DNA from: Actinoplanes sp. KI2
GTDB lineage: Bacteria; Actinomycetota; Actinomycetes; Mycobacteriales; Micromonosporaceae
Reading direction: 5' to 3'
NCBI RefSeq assembly: GCF_025630775.1
Contig: NZ_JAOSZE010000008.1
Span: forward strand, 124,001-188,000
DNA: 64,000 nucleotides
Positions 10,853 through 19,076 of the stretch are shown here, in pieces; position 1 is the first letter of the stretch; every line of letters begins with the position of its first letter. A program made the position numbers and the translations under genes. The notes below the pieces were generated by a model, which was not told the DNA's origin, did not search any database, and saw only the letters and a list, made by a program, of their open reading frames with translations.

Positions 10853-11869
10853 GTGGTGAGCACCGGTGACATGACCTTGTCGTCGCTTGGCCTGGATGTC
10901 GATCCCGCGATCGATGCGTCGGTCACGGCGACCTTGGCGGCTGTCGAGGAGGCGCTTCGGGTCAACGTGGCCAGCGCCGATCCGCTGGTGGCCGAGGCCG
11001 CGCGGCACCTCGCCGACGCCGGAGGCAAGCGATTCCGGCCGCTGCTGGTGGCGCTCGGCGCGCAGTTCGGCGATCCGGCCGCGCCCGACGTCATCGCGGC
11101 GGCGAATGTGGTCGAGCTGACCCACCTGGCGACGCTGTACCACGACGACGTGATGGATGAGGCGCCCGTGCGCCGCGGCGCGCCCAGCGCGAACGCGCGC
11201 TGGGGCAACTCGGTGGCGATCCTGGTGGGCGACTATCTGTTCGCCCGCGCCGCCGACATCGCCGCCTCGCTCGGGCCCGAGGCCGTTCATCTGCAGGCCC
11301 GCACCTTCGCGCGGCTGGTGCACGGGCAGATCGCCGAGACGGTCGGCCACCGCGACGCGGATCCGATCGAGCACTACCTGCACGTCATCACGGAGAAGAC
11401 CGCCTCGCTGATCGCCACCTCGGCGCGGTTCGGCGGCCTGTTCTCGGGTGCGCGGGCCGAGTTCGTCGAGGCCCTCGCGGGTTACGGCGAGACCATCGGC
11501 ATCGCCTTCCAGCTCTCCGACGACCTGCTCGACATCGCCTCCGAGTCCGACCAGTCGGGCAAGACGCCCGGCACCGATCTGCGCGAGGGCGTGCCCACGC
11601 TGCCGGTGCTCTACGCGCTGGCGAGCGACGACACCGACGCCTCCGCGGTGCGGCTGCGCGAGATTCTCGCGACCGGGCCGATCACCGACGACGCGTTGCA
11701 CGCCGAGGCGCTCACGCTGCTGCGCGAGTCGGTCGCGATGAAAAAGGCGCGGGAGACCGTCCGCACGTACGCAGAGGAGGCGCGGGCCCGGCTGGCGCCG
11801 CTGCCCGAGGGAGACGCCAGGCGCGCGATGGAGGCGCTCTGCGACTTCATCGCCGACCGGACGAGCTGA
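10853..11869 (+). CDS. Polyprenyl diphosphate synthase (long-chain, heptaprenyl-type)
   Basis: Trans-prenyltransferase that extends farnesyl or geranylgeranyl diphosphate with IPP units; beside the nuo operon its likely product is the menaquinone side chain. Both aspartate motifs are present: YHDDVMDE (first, around residue 99) and QLSDDLLD (second, around residue 220), plus the GGKRFRP substrate motif near residue 58. 338 residues from the first of two adjacent GTG codons (10853, 10856); an ATG at 10871 is also possible. No good ribosome-binding site is seen, so a leaderless transcript is possible. Chain length cannot be read from sequence with certainty. Confidence 0.93.
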   Translation: MVSTGDMTLSSLGLDVDPAIDASVTATLAAVEEALRVNVASADPLVAEAARHLADAGGKRFRPLLVALGAQFGDPAAPDVIAAANVVELTHLATLYHDDVMDEAPVRRGAPSANARWGNSVAILVGDYLFARAADIAASLGPEAVHLQARTFARLVHGQIAETVGHRDADPIEHYLHVITEKTASLIATSARFGGLFSGARAEFVEALAGYGETIGIAFQLSDDLLDIASESDQSGKTPGTDLREGVPTLPVLYALASDDTDASAVRLREILATGPITDDALHAEALTLLRESVAMKKARETVRTYAEEARARLAPLPEGDARRAMEALCDFIADRTS

Positions 11870-11900
11870 GCGTCCGCCCCGGCCCGACGGCGACCGGGGC

Positions 11901-12003
11901 GTCGCCGGCTTTCCTGTCGCGCGGCTGACGGGAGCGTCGGCCTCCTGCCGCCGCCGGCCTTCCTGCCGGCCCCTGAACTCCGTGTCGCCGGCTTTCCTGT
12001 CGC
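11901..12003. repeat. Two copies of a 20-bp repeat in the spacer
   Basis: Identical copies at 11901-11920 and 11984-12003, with a more diverged relative between them (around 11952-11970). Same style as the other short tandem arrays in this window. Confidence 0.6.
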
Positions 12004-12342
12004 CCGGCTGATTGCTGCGGCCGGCGTCCCTGCCGCCCCCCGGCTAACGGAGGGCCCTGGCAGTCCGGCGCAGCGCCCTCTCCGCCCCGCCGACGGGGGG
12101 CGCCGGTGGCCTCCCCGCCGACCGGCGCAATGCACTCCTCGCCCGGCCGTCCAGGGCGCCGGTGGCTGCCTCTCCGGCTGGCGTAGCGCCGATTCCACCT
12201 GGTGAGGCGACCGCGACCGCCGTGCTGAGGCGCCCGCGGTGGCTCGCCGAGACTCCCTTATGTTTACACTGGTCGATGCGTTGCGAGCCGGCGAAGCCAT
12301 CTCCGGGTGCCCGGGCGTGCAGAATGCATCCGTGCGCGTTGA

Positions 12343-12372
12343 GTGCAAATCACGGCACAGCTCGTGCAAATC
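12343..12372 (+). promoter_or_regulatory. Paired direct repeats, candidate operator
   Basis: The nonamer gtgcaaatc occurs at 12343-12351 and 12364-12372, 21 bp apart, i.e. two helical turns on the same face, upstream of the IclR-type gene. It could be an autoregulatory site; this is inference from spacing only. Confidence 0.35.
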
Positions 12373-12453
12373 GATCGTGATCCACATGCCTTTTGGCATT
12401 CCCCCGGGGGAAGATTATTCATATGGTGTAAGTCCCTGGCGTCGGAGGTAGCT

Positions 12454-13248
12454 GTGCGCGACCCCCTGGCGGAGCCGTCCGATCTGATTCGGAGCGTGTC
12501 ACGCGCGTTGCGCGTCCTCGAGTCGGTCGGCCGGGCCCCGCGCGGACTCACCGTGAAGCAGATCGCGCGACGGTGCGAGCTGACCGTCGCGACGACGTAC
12601 CACCTCGTGCGCACCCTGGCCTACGAGGGCTACGTGATCCGTCGTGAGGACGGCACGTACATCGTCGGGCTGGAGATCGCCGATCGGTATCGTGAGCTCG
12701 TCTCGGCCTTCCGCGGCCCACCGGCGGTCGGCGAGGCGCTGCGCCGCGCCGCCGTGGATACCGGGTACACCCACTATCTCGGCCGCTTCGTCGGCGGCCG
12801 GATCGCGGTGACCGCCTCGGCCGAGGGCGCGCGCTCGCCGTTCGTCGACGACACGGTCCCCGGTTTCGACGAGGGCGGCCATGCCACCGCGCTCGGCAAG
12901 GCCCTGCTGGCCACGCTCACCCCCGACCAGCGCGCGCGGTACCTGCGCGACTACGGCATGCGCCAGTTCACCCCGGCCACCCTGGTCACCGCCGAGGCGC
13001 TGGAGGCCGACCTGGCCGCCGGTGAGCGGCGGGGCATGCAGATCGAGATGGGCCAGTTCCGGCAGGGGCTCGCCTGCGCCGCCGTCCTGGTGGTGCCCGA
13101 CCGCGACATCGAGCGCCGGCTGGTGCTGGCCTGCTCGCTGCCGGCCGCCGAGATGCTCACTTCGGCGCGGGTGGTGCGGGCCAAACTGACCGCGGCCGCG
13201 CGCAATGTGGCCGAGGCCCTCTCCGCGGGGGAGTCCGCCACCGCCTGA
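12454..13248 (+). CDS. IclR-family transcriptional regulator
   Basis: DNA-binding regulator with an N-terminal winged helix-turn-helix (about residues 10-70, GLTVKQIARRCELTVATTYH) and a C-terminal IclR ligand-binding (GAF-like) domain containing HATALGKALLA. 264 residues from GTG 12454, chosen because ggagg lies five bases upstream; the frame is open further upstream but that extension has no ribosome-binding site. The effector is not predictable. No catabolic gene sits beside it, so its target is unknown. Confidence 0.88.
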   Translation: MRDPLAEPSDLIRSVSRALRVLESVGRAPRGLTVKQIARRCELTVATTYHLVRTLAYEGYVIRREDGTYIVGLEIADRYRELVSAFRGPPAVGEALRRAAVDTGYTHYLGRFVGGRIAVTASAEGARSPFVDDTVPGFDEGGHATALGKALLATLTPDQRARYLRDYGMRQFTPATLVTAEALEADLAAGERRGMQIEMGQFRQGLACAAVLVVPDRDIERRLVLACSLPAAEMLTSARVVRAKLTAAARNVAEALSAGESATA

Positions 13249-13337
13249 CGAGGGTGCCTAAGACTCCGTTGAACCTCACGCAGCCCGGCCACGTAAGACA
13301 GGGTGCACGCGCGAGGTCAGCGGAGGGTGGTGACGGG

Positions 13338-14027
13338 GTGCACTGTGAGCACGAGCATGATGACGGGGCGTACGTGCTGGGCGCCCTCTCACCGGCCGAG
13401 CGGGCCGCCTACGAGCGGCACCTGGCGACGTGTTCCTTCTGCCGCGAGGCGGTCCGGGACATCTCGGCGCTGCCCGACCTGCTGTCCCGGCTGGACGCCA
13501 AGGAGTTCGCGAAGCTGCTCGACCCGACGCTGACCGCGGACCATCCCGGGGCGTCGCTGCGGGACATGGCGCATCCGTCGGCGGGGCGGGGAAAAAGGCG
13601 AAAGACTTTCGGCGTACGCGTCCTGAGCTCGATCGCCGCGGCCATCCTCGTCGGTCTCGTCGGCATCGGCGTGCTCGCCTGGACCCGGGACACCACGTCG
13701 CCGGGTGATGCGCCGAGTGGCCCGGCGGTCGCCATGACCCGGGTGGACCCCGCCTCGCCGGTCTCCGCCACGCTACGGCTGACCAGCGCGGCGGGCGGCA
13801 CCAAGGCCGAGCTGACCTGCACCTACAGCGCGTCGGCGTCGGGGGCCTCCACGTTCCGGCTGGTCGCCTACGGCCGTGGGGAGGAGCAGGAGCAGATCGG
13901 CTCGTGGGAGGCCGAGCCGGGCTCGGTGTTTCGCATGCCGGGCTTCACCCACTTCGGCCACGGCGTCATCAGTCGGATCGAGCTGCTGCGCTTCGACGAC
14001 GTGATGCTCGCCTACGACGTCTCCTGA
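13338..14027 (+). CDS. Zinc-finger (ZAS/zf-HC2) membrane anti-sigma-like protein
   Basis: Likely membrane-anchored anti-sigma factor. The N-terminal region (MHCEHEHDDGAYVLGALSP, then HLATCSFC) has the HxxxCxxC zinc-binding pattern of ZAS anti-sigma domains. One transmembrane helix follows (about residues 98-117) and then an extracytoplasmic domain of about 110 residues with no recognised motif. GTG start with gagg/aggg about ten bases upstream, 229 residues. No sigma factor gene is adjacent, which is unusual because ZAS proteins are normally co-transcribed with their ECF sigma partner. It could also be a redox sensor using the same fold. Confidence 0.78.
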   Translation: MHCEHEHDDGAYVLGALSPAERAAYERHLATCSFCREAVRDISALPDLLSRLDAKEFAKLLDPTLTADHPGASLRDMAHPSAGRGKRRKTFGVRVLSSIAAAILVGLVGIGVLAWTRDTTSPGDAPSGPAVAMTRVDPASPVSATLRLTSAAGGTKAELTCTYSASASGASTFRLVAYGRGEEQEQIGSWEAEPGSVFRMPGFTHFGHGVISRIELLRFDDVMLAYDVS

Positions 14028-14042
14028 TCCCTTGATTCCGGA

Positions 14043-14969
14043 TCAGCGGGGCGGGATGGCGACGACCGGCTCGGCGGTGGCGGCCGCCGGACCGGGCGTC
14101 GTCCGCTGACGCAGCGCGTCGACGGTGAAGATGATCAGCGCGATCCAGACCAGAGCGAACCCGGCGAGCCGCGCCGGCGGCATCGGCTCGTGGAAGATGA
14201 GCAGGCCGCAGGCGAGCTGCAGGATCGGCGCCACGTACTGCAGGATGCCGATGCCGACCATCGGCACCCGGTTGGCCGCGGCCGCGAACAGCAGCAGCGG
14301 CACCGCGGTGGCCACCCCTGCGAAGATCATCAGTGCCGAGTGCCACGCCGAGACGTGCCCGAACCGGGCGTCGCCGCTCGCGGTCAGCCAGCCCACGTAG
14401 ATCAGCGCCGGGACGGCCAGCACCGCCGACTCGACGAACAGGCCCTCGGCCGGCGGCAGCGACAGGCGCTTCTTGACCAGGCTGTAGGTGCCGAAGCTGC
14501 AGGCCAGGAGCAGCGCGATGTACGGCAGTCGGCCGTAGTCGACGGTCAGCACCACCACCGCGATGCCGCCGACCCCGACCGCGGCCCACTGCCAGGCGCG
14601 CAGCCGCTCCCGCTGGACGGTGACGCCGAGCAGCACCAGCACGAGCGGGGTGATGAAGTAGCCGAGCGCCGTCTCGACCACCCGGGACGAATTGACGCCG
14701 TAGATGTAGGTGCCCCAGTTGATGGCGATCAGCACGGCCGCCGCGGTGATTCCGCCGAACAGGCGGGGCGAGCGCAGCACCCGGCCCACGAACCGCCAGT
14801 TGCGGGCGGCGGCGAGCACCAGGCTGACGAAGACCACCGACCAGATCACCCGGTGGGCGAGGATCTCGAGGGCGCCGGCCGGCCGCAGCAGCTTGAAGTA
14901 GATCGGGAAGAAACCCCAGATCACGTACGCCGTCAGGCCGTAGAGGTAACCGCGCCGCTCCTCGCTCAT
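14043..14969 (-). CDS. rarD: RarD/EamA-family permease
   Basis: Ten-helix drug/metabolite-transporter-superfamily protein of the RarD subgroup; the start MSEERRGYLYGLTAYVIWG and the GYFITPLVLVLLGV segment are characteristic. Substrate unknown. I start it at the ATG at 14969, giving 308 residues; an in-frame upstream ATG at 14999 would add ten residues. Convergent with the preceding anti-sigma-like gene, with only 15 bases between the stops. Confidence 0.88.
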   Translation of the reverse strand: MSEERRGYLYGLTAYVIWGFFPIYFKLLRPAGALEILAHRVIWSVVFVSLVLAAARNWRFVGRVLRSPRLFGGITAAAVLIAINWGTYIYGVNSSRVVETALGYFITPLVLVLLGVTVQRERLRAWQWAAVGVGGIAVVVLTVDYGRLPYIALLLACSFGTYSLVKKRLSLPPAEGLFVESAVLAVPALIYVGWLTASGDARFGHVSAWHSALMIFAGVATAVPLLLFAAAANRVPMVGIGILQYVAPILQLACGLLIFHEPMPPARLAGFALVWIALIIFTVDALRQRTTPGPAAATAEPVVAIPPR

Positions 14970-15015
14970 GCCCCAACCGTAAGGGCTCGACTGACGCACA
15001 CCCCTTGCATATGGC

Positions 15016-15441
15016 TCAGCTCACGACCCGCAGGTCGCACTCCATCCACCGTCCCGGCGCCACCTCGGCGAAGCCGTGCGGCGTATAGACGGTGTGCGCG
15101 TCCAGGGTGACCAGCAGCAGCCGGTTCAGGCCCCGGCTCGCGTAGTGGTCGCGGATGTGCCGCACCAGCCAGCTGCCCAGCCCGCGCCCGCGGTGGGCGG
15201 GATCGACGTAGACGTCGCAGAGATATCCGAACAGGGCGCCATCGGTGATCACCCGGGCGATCGCGACCTGGCGGCCGTCGCGATAGATGCCGAAGGGCTC
15301 GGAACCGGCAACGGCCGCCCGCATCGTGTCGAGCGGGCGGCCGAGGGCCCAGTACGCGTCCGTGGCGAGCCAGCGGTGTACCAGTGGCAGATCGATCCGG
15401 TCCGGGTCGTCGCTCAGCTCGTAGCCGTCTCGTTCAAGCAT
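15016..15441 (-). CDS. GNAT-family N-acetyltransferase
   Basis: Acetyl-CoA-dependent N-acetyltransferase of 141 residues. The acetyl-CoA pyrophosphate-binding motif A is visible as VDPAHRGRGLGSWLV (about residues 78-92), with the C-terminal YTPHGF motif B (about 113-118). Substrate not predictable. It stands alone, downstream of the small 4-TM protein gene in the same direction. Confidence 0.87.
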   Translation of the reverse strand: MLERDGYELSDDPDRIDLPLVHRWLATDAYWALGRPLDTMRAAVAGSEPFGIYRDGRQVAIARVITDGALFGYLCDVYVDPAHRGRGLGSWLVRHIRDHYASRGLNRLLLVTLDAHTVYTPHGFAEVAPGRWMECDLRVVS

Positions 15442-15492
15442 GCCGGGCAGTCAAGCCTCTCCGGCCCGGCGACGCCAGCGAAATCCCGCGGA

Positions 15493-15876
15493 CTACTTGT
15501 CCCGGCCGTCCGGGACCAGCATGTTCAGCAGCCAGCTCACGACGCCGACCAGCAGGGCGCCGAGCACCGCGCTGGGCCAGAAGTTGTCCACGTGGAACGG
15601 CAGGCTCAGCTCGCCCGCGATCCAGCTGGTCAGCAGGAACAGCAGGGCGTTGACCACGATCGAGATCAGGCCGAGCGTGAGGACGTAGAGCCCGCAGCCG
15701 ATCACCTTGATGATCGGCCGGAGCACCGCGTTGACGATGCCGAAGATGGCCGCGACGGCCAGGAGCGTCCCGATCTTCTTCGGGACGGAGTCGGCGGTCA
15801 GATGGATCCCGTCGATCACGAGGGTCGCGATCCACAGGGATACCGCGCTGACCACCAGCCGGATGAGGATTCCCAT
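15493..15876 (-). CDS. Phage-holin-superfamily-IV-like (DUF) four-TM membrane protein
   Basis: Small protein of about 127 residues with four hydrophobic helices, matching the PF04020-type family often labelled phage holin family protein in actinobacteria. The conserved central segment FGIVNAVLRPIIKVIG is visible. Start chosen at MGILIRLV; an ATG eight codons upstream (15900) is possible, and neither has a clear ribosome-binding site. There are no phage genes nearby, so it is an ordinary chromosomal membrane protein, function unknown. Confidence 0.8.
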   Translation of the reverse strand: MGILIRLVVSAVSLWIATLVIDGIHLTADSVPKKIGTLLAVAAIFGIVNAVLRPIIKVIGCGLYVLTLGLISIVVNALLFLLTSWIAGELSLPFHVDNFWPSAVLGALLVGVVSWLLNMLVPDGRDK

Positions 15877-15920
15877 GGCACCGGATGGTGTCACGATCAT
15901 GCCAGTCGGCGGTAGCCGTT

Positions 15921-16016
15921 CAGCGGCTCGGCGTGCCGATCAGCTGGTTCGCTCAGCGGCTCGGCGTGCCGATCAGCTGGTTCGCTCAGCGGCTCGGCGT
16001 GCCGATCAGCTGGTTT
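15921..16016. repeat. 33-bp tandem repeat made from the eccE 3' end
   Basis: Three copies with a period of exactly 33 bp (start positions 15921, 15954, 15987). The inner copy carries the last codons and stop of eccE; the other two lie beyond the stop. Read on the minus strand each copy encodes NQLIGTPSR followed by TGA, so the repeat is a duplication of the gene's 3' end. Confidence 0.9.
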
Positions 16017-17860
16017 TCGATCGGCGTCTCGGCCAGCGCCGCCCAGCGCACCGCCCGGCGGTTGACCACGCCCACCATGTCGGGACGAATCCGGGTCATC
16101 CACTGGGCGACGTCGCCGAGGCCGAGCGCGCCGCCGAGCAGCGTCGCCTCCTCGGTGCGCAGCTGCTGCACCACCAGCAGGTCGGCGCGGGACGCCACGT
16201 CGATGTCGGCGGGGTTGAAGTCGTCGCGCACCACCAGGGTGGCCTGCCAGCCGGCGCCGGGCCGGTTGTCGGCGCCGACCGGGCCCACGTCGACCACGAT
16301 CAGCAGCGGGTGCAGGGCCGAGCCCGGGGCGATCTCGACGGCCCGGCCGGGCGGCACCACGGCGATCGACTCGCCGGGCACGGCCGCCCCCCGAACGAAC
16401 GGCTCCCACGCCTGCGGGCGGGCGGTCTGCACCACGACCCGGGCGCCGAGCGCCATCGCCCGCAGCGAGACCAGCTGGGCGCAGCGCACCCCGCCGACCA
16501 GCAGCATGCGGGTCTGCTCGGGGCGGAACAGCCGGGCCACCACCGGGTTGCCGTGCCGGTTGCGGCCCAGCATCAGCCCCGACGTGCCGACCGGCAGCAG
16601 CAGACCGTCGGAGCGGTCGGCCGGCTGCACGTCGGCGGGCAGGCCGGGCACGGTGTCGGGCACAACGGCCAGCGGCAGCGTGGCGGCCAGGCCCGGCAAC
16701 TGCTCGCCGTCGAGCCGGCGGAGGTGCGCGTGCTCGGCCGCGGCGACCTTGCGCAGCGCCTGGGCGGCGACGCCGAGCGAGGCCGGGTCGGGCGCGGCGA
16801 GCCGCACGGTGAGGTCGATCGGGGTGGGCCCGTGGCCCGGCCGCGGGCCGGCGGTCAGCGACACGGTGGTCGCCGCGGCCGGCAGGGTGAGCAGGCGGGG
16901 AACCAGCCGGCGGGACGTCTCGACCCGGGTGTCCGGCCAGCGGTCCATCCGGAAGGTGGTCTGGGCCAGGCCGCCGACCCGCAGCGCGGCCCACGACTCC
17001 TGGGCGCCGGCGACGCCGGCGTCGTCGTGGGCGAGCTCGGCAAGCACCCGGACGGCCGCCGCCTCGCCCAGCGGGCGGGCCGGCACCGAGGAGAGCCGGC
17101 GGGTCATCTTGCGGACCAGGCCGGAAAGGGTGCGCAGCAGCTCGTCGTCGGCCCAGCCCTCGGCGCGCAGCACCCGGACCGCCAGCACCGCCCGGCTGTG
17201 CCCGAGCAGGCGGCCCTCGGTGAGCTGGCGGTAGGAGTTGGCCGGGGTGCCCGCCCCGGCCCGGATCGAGGGCGCCGGGGTGCCGCTGAACAGCAGCTGG
17301 ATCAGCACCGGCGGCTGGTCGGGGCCGCCCGGCGGCAGCAGCGAGGCGGGCGCGGGCAGCGCGGCCGCCTCCTCGGCGAGCAGGCCGGTCGGGTCGCCGA
17401 GCTCGAGCACGGCGGTGAGGCCGAGACCATCGACGATCACGGCGGCCGGGTCGCCGCCGAGGTCGGTCTGCTCGACCCGGCTGCCCGGCGCCACGAACTC
17501 GAGCAGCGCGCCGGGGGCGCCGGGCGGCGCGTGGTGCCGCCGGCGCCCGAAGCGCAGGCGCACGCCGATCCACTCGAAGACCCACCGGCCACGCACGCGC
17601 AGCCAGGTCAGCGCCAGCACGAGGAAGGCCACGACGGTCGCGGCGCCGAGCGCGACCGGCCCGTTGACCGCGCCGATCAACAGCCCCGCGGCGGCGACCT
17701 GGGTGCCGACCAGCTGACTGGCCCGGATGCCGAACAGCCGGCCCCGGCGCAGCGACCGCGTGTTGACCTTCGGTGACCGGGTGGCACCCCCGGCGAGGTC
17801 GCGGTAGTCTCGGCCGCCCGCCACGCCCACCGTCACTGCATACCGCCCTTCCGATCGCAT
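15986..17860 (-). CDS. eccE: Type VII secretion protein EccE
   Basis: Membrane component of an ESX/type VII secretion system. The 624-residue protein has two adjacent transmembrane helices near the N-terminus (about residues 50-90) followed by a large soluble domain, the EccE architecture. It is divergent from the WXG100 genes that start ~265 bases away. Other core components (EccB, EccC, EccD, MycP) are not in the window on either side, so this is a partial locus. The C-terminus lies inside a 33-bp tandem repeat, which suggests the end of the gene has been duplicated. ATG start at 17860. Confidence 0.85.
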   Translation of the reverse strand: MRSEGRYAVTVGVAGGRDYRDLAGGATRSPKVNTRSLRRGRLFGIRASQLVGTQVAAAGLLIGAVNGPVALGAATVVAFLVLALTWLRVRGRWVFEWIGVRLRFGRRRHHAPPGAPGALLEFVAPGSRVEQTDLGGDPAAVIVDGLGLTAVLELGDPTGLLAEEAAALPAPASLLPPGGPDQPPVLIQLLFSGTPAPSIRAGAGTPANSYRQLTEGRLLGHSRAVLAVRVLRAEGWADDELLRTLSGLVRKMTRRLSSVPARPLGEAAAVRVLAELAHDDAGVAGAQESWAALRVGGLAQTTFRMDRWPDTRVETSRRLVPRLLTLPAAATTVSLTAGPRPGHGPTPIDLTVRLAAPDPASLGVAAQALRKVAAAEHAHLRRLDGEQLPGLAATLPLAVVPDTVPGLPADVQPADRSDGLLLPVGTSGLMLGRNRHGNPVVARLFRPEQTRMLLVGGVRCAQLVSLRAMALGARVVVQTARPQAWEPFVRGAAVPGESIAVVPPGRAVEIAPGSALHPLLIVVDVGPVGADNRPGAGWQATLVVRDDFNPADIDVASRADLLVVQQLRTEEATLLGGALGLGDVAQWMTRIRPDMVGVVNRRAVRWAALAETPIENQLIGTPSR

Positions 17861-17916
17861 TCGCGCTCGTCGGGGCTCATCGTAAAGGGCCGCGGCCGGG
17901 GATAGGGGGTGTCACG

Positions 17917-17925
17917 TTATCCACA
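17917..17925 (+). promoter_or_regulatory. DnaA-box-like nonamer
   Basis: ttatccaca, a perfect match to the general DnaA-box consensus, in the divergent eccE/WXG100 intergenic region. The same nonamer occurs twice more at 32 kb. A single box here may be chance; a regulatory role is only a suggestion. Confidence 0.3.
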
Positions 17926-18125
17926 GGGTGCGGTCCCGGGGTACCGCTGATTGACCCGGGTCGCTACCGTCAGCGACAGAAGAGAACAGGCGTGGCCAGC
18001 TCACGGCCGACCCCCCGCTTTGCGGGCACGGGTTAACGTGAAGGCCTCCGTCGATTCGCCGAGGGTCACGCGACCCGTCCATGAGGGATTCCGGCGCTTC
18101 GGCGAAACACGATCGAGGAAGCGGG

Positions 18126-18455
18126 GTGACGACCGGGGTGGCCAGCACACAGGCTCAATCTTCGGTGATGGCGAGTACCGCCAACAAGTTCGACGAGGTC
18201 AACCATCAGCTGCAGACGATGCTCAAGCAGCTGATGAGCGAGCTCTCGACGCTCGAGAGCACCTGGAAGGGCCTTGGCGCCCAGGCGTTCGAGCAGGTCA
18301 AGCAGCAGTACGCCGCTGACCTCAACAAGCTCAACCACGCCCTGTCCGAGACTGCCGCGTCGATTCGCGCGTCCGGGCACCACTACGACAGCACCGACAC
18401 CGAGGCCGCGAGCAAGGTCGCCAACAGCGGTGGCGGCTTCAGCCTGCCGCTCTGA
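18126..18455 (+). CDS. WXG100-family ESX secreted protein (EsxB-like)
   Basis: Small helical-hairpin substrate of type VII secretion, 109 residues. The WXG turn is visible as STWKGLG (about residues 46-52) between two amphipathic helices, and the tail after residue 90 is flexible. GTG start chosen because gagga lies six bases upstream and the frame upstream has no ribosome-binding site. Followed 24 bases later by the partner WXG100 gene; such pairs form 1:1 heterodimers. Confidence 0.9.
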   Translation: MTTGVASTQAQSSVMASTANKFDEVNHQLQTMLKQLMSELSTLESTWKGLGAQAFEQVKQQYAADLNKLNHALSETAASIRASGHHYDSTDTEAASKVANSGGGFSLPL

Positions 18456-18479
18456 AACCGGACGAGGAGGGTTAGAACG

Positions 18480-18776
18480 ATGGGTAACGACGGGCTGCTT
18501 CTCGTCAACTTCGGTGCTCTGCAGCAGGCGAGCGCCGACATTCAGAAGGCCGTGAGCACGATGCAGCACCAGCTCGAGGACCTCGAGCGCATGGCCAAGC
18601 CCCTGGTGGAGACCTGGCAGGGCGAGGCGCAGCAGGCGTACGCCGCTCGCCAGGCCAAGTGGCGTGCCTCGTCGCACGACCTGGCCCAGATCCTGCAGAA
18701 CATCAAGGGTGCCGTCGACCAGTCGACGCAGGACTACATCAGCACCGAGAAGCAGGCGACGCAGCGCTTCCAGTGA
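18480..18776 (+). CDS. WXG100-family ESX secreted protein (EsxA-like)
   Basis: Partner WXG100 protein, 98 residues, with the turn motif ETWQGEA (about residues 44-50) flanked by helices. The C-terminal half contains YISTEKQATQRF, compatible with the YxxxD/E export signal (Y-I-S-T-E). Strong aggaggg ribosome-binding site nine bases before the ATG. A very strong terminator follows, so the pair forms its own transcription unit. Confidence 0.92.
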   Translation: MGNDGLLLVNFGALQQASADIQKAVSTMQHQLEDLERMAKPLVETWQGEAQQAYAARQAKWRASSHDLAQILQNIKGAVDQSTQDYISTEKQATQRFQ

Positions 18777-18792
18777 GCGCGTCGCCGGCGGG

Positions 18793-18836
18793 CGAAACGG
18801 TCGGCCCAGCCGTCAAGGCTGACGCCGACCGTTTCG
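18793..18836 (+). terminator. Strong intrinsic terminator after the WXG100 pair
   Basis: Perfect 13-bp stem (cgaaacggtcggc / gccgaccgtttcg) with an 18-base loop that itself contains a short agcc/ggct hairpin, followed by gttttgt. One of the clearest terminators in the window. Confidence 0.88.
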
Positions 18837-18902
18837 GTTTTGTCCGTTCTTGCACGTTTGATGTCCCCCAATCGCGTAGTGGCCACATTGCCGTTTCGGC
18901 TA

Positions 18903-18923
18903 CGATCAGTTATTGACTGATCG
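18903..18923 (+). promoter_or_regulatory. Inverted repeat overlapping a -35-like box
   Basis: cgatcagt-tattg-actgatcg is a perfect 8-bp inverted repeat with a 5-base spacer. It contains ttgact (18913-18918), which could be a -35 element for the SseB-like gene with an AT-rich aaaata 17 bp downstream. Looks like an operator, binding protein unknown. Confidence 0.4.
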
Positions 18924-19076
18924 CGTCCAGCGACCAAAATAGGTCCGTCGGTGATAAACCTGGGTCGCCCAGGACATGACTTGTCGGTCTGCCCAAGCCG
19001 CCCATTGTCATCGCCGCCTTACCTTGTAGGTTGTACGCGTTGAGATGGCCTCGTCGCTGGGTGGGGAGAGGTGGAC

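Larger units (their letters stand above)
11870..12453. other. Non-coding GC-rich spacer with degenerate repeats
   Basis: No credible gene between the prenyl synthase and the IclR regulator. Pyrimidine-rich degenerate repeats fill its first half; the clearest is a 20-base identical copy at 11901-11920 and 11984-12003 (gtcgccggctttcctgtcgc). From about 12250 the composition becomes more AT-rich (tgtttacac, ttattcatatggt), which is where a promoter for the downstream regulator is expected. Confidence 0.6.

Noticed and set aside
12343..12453. Longer N-terminus for the IclR regulator
   Set aside because: The extension has no ribosome-binding site and no HTH-like sequence, whereas GTG 12454 has ggagg at ideal distance.
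15493..15876. Prophage remnant suggested by the holin-like protein
   Set aside because: No endolysin, integrase, attachment sites or other phage genes nearby; this family is chromosomal in many actinobacteria.
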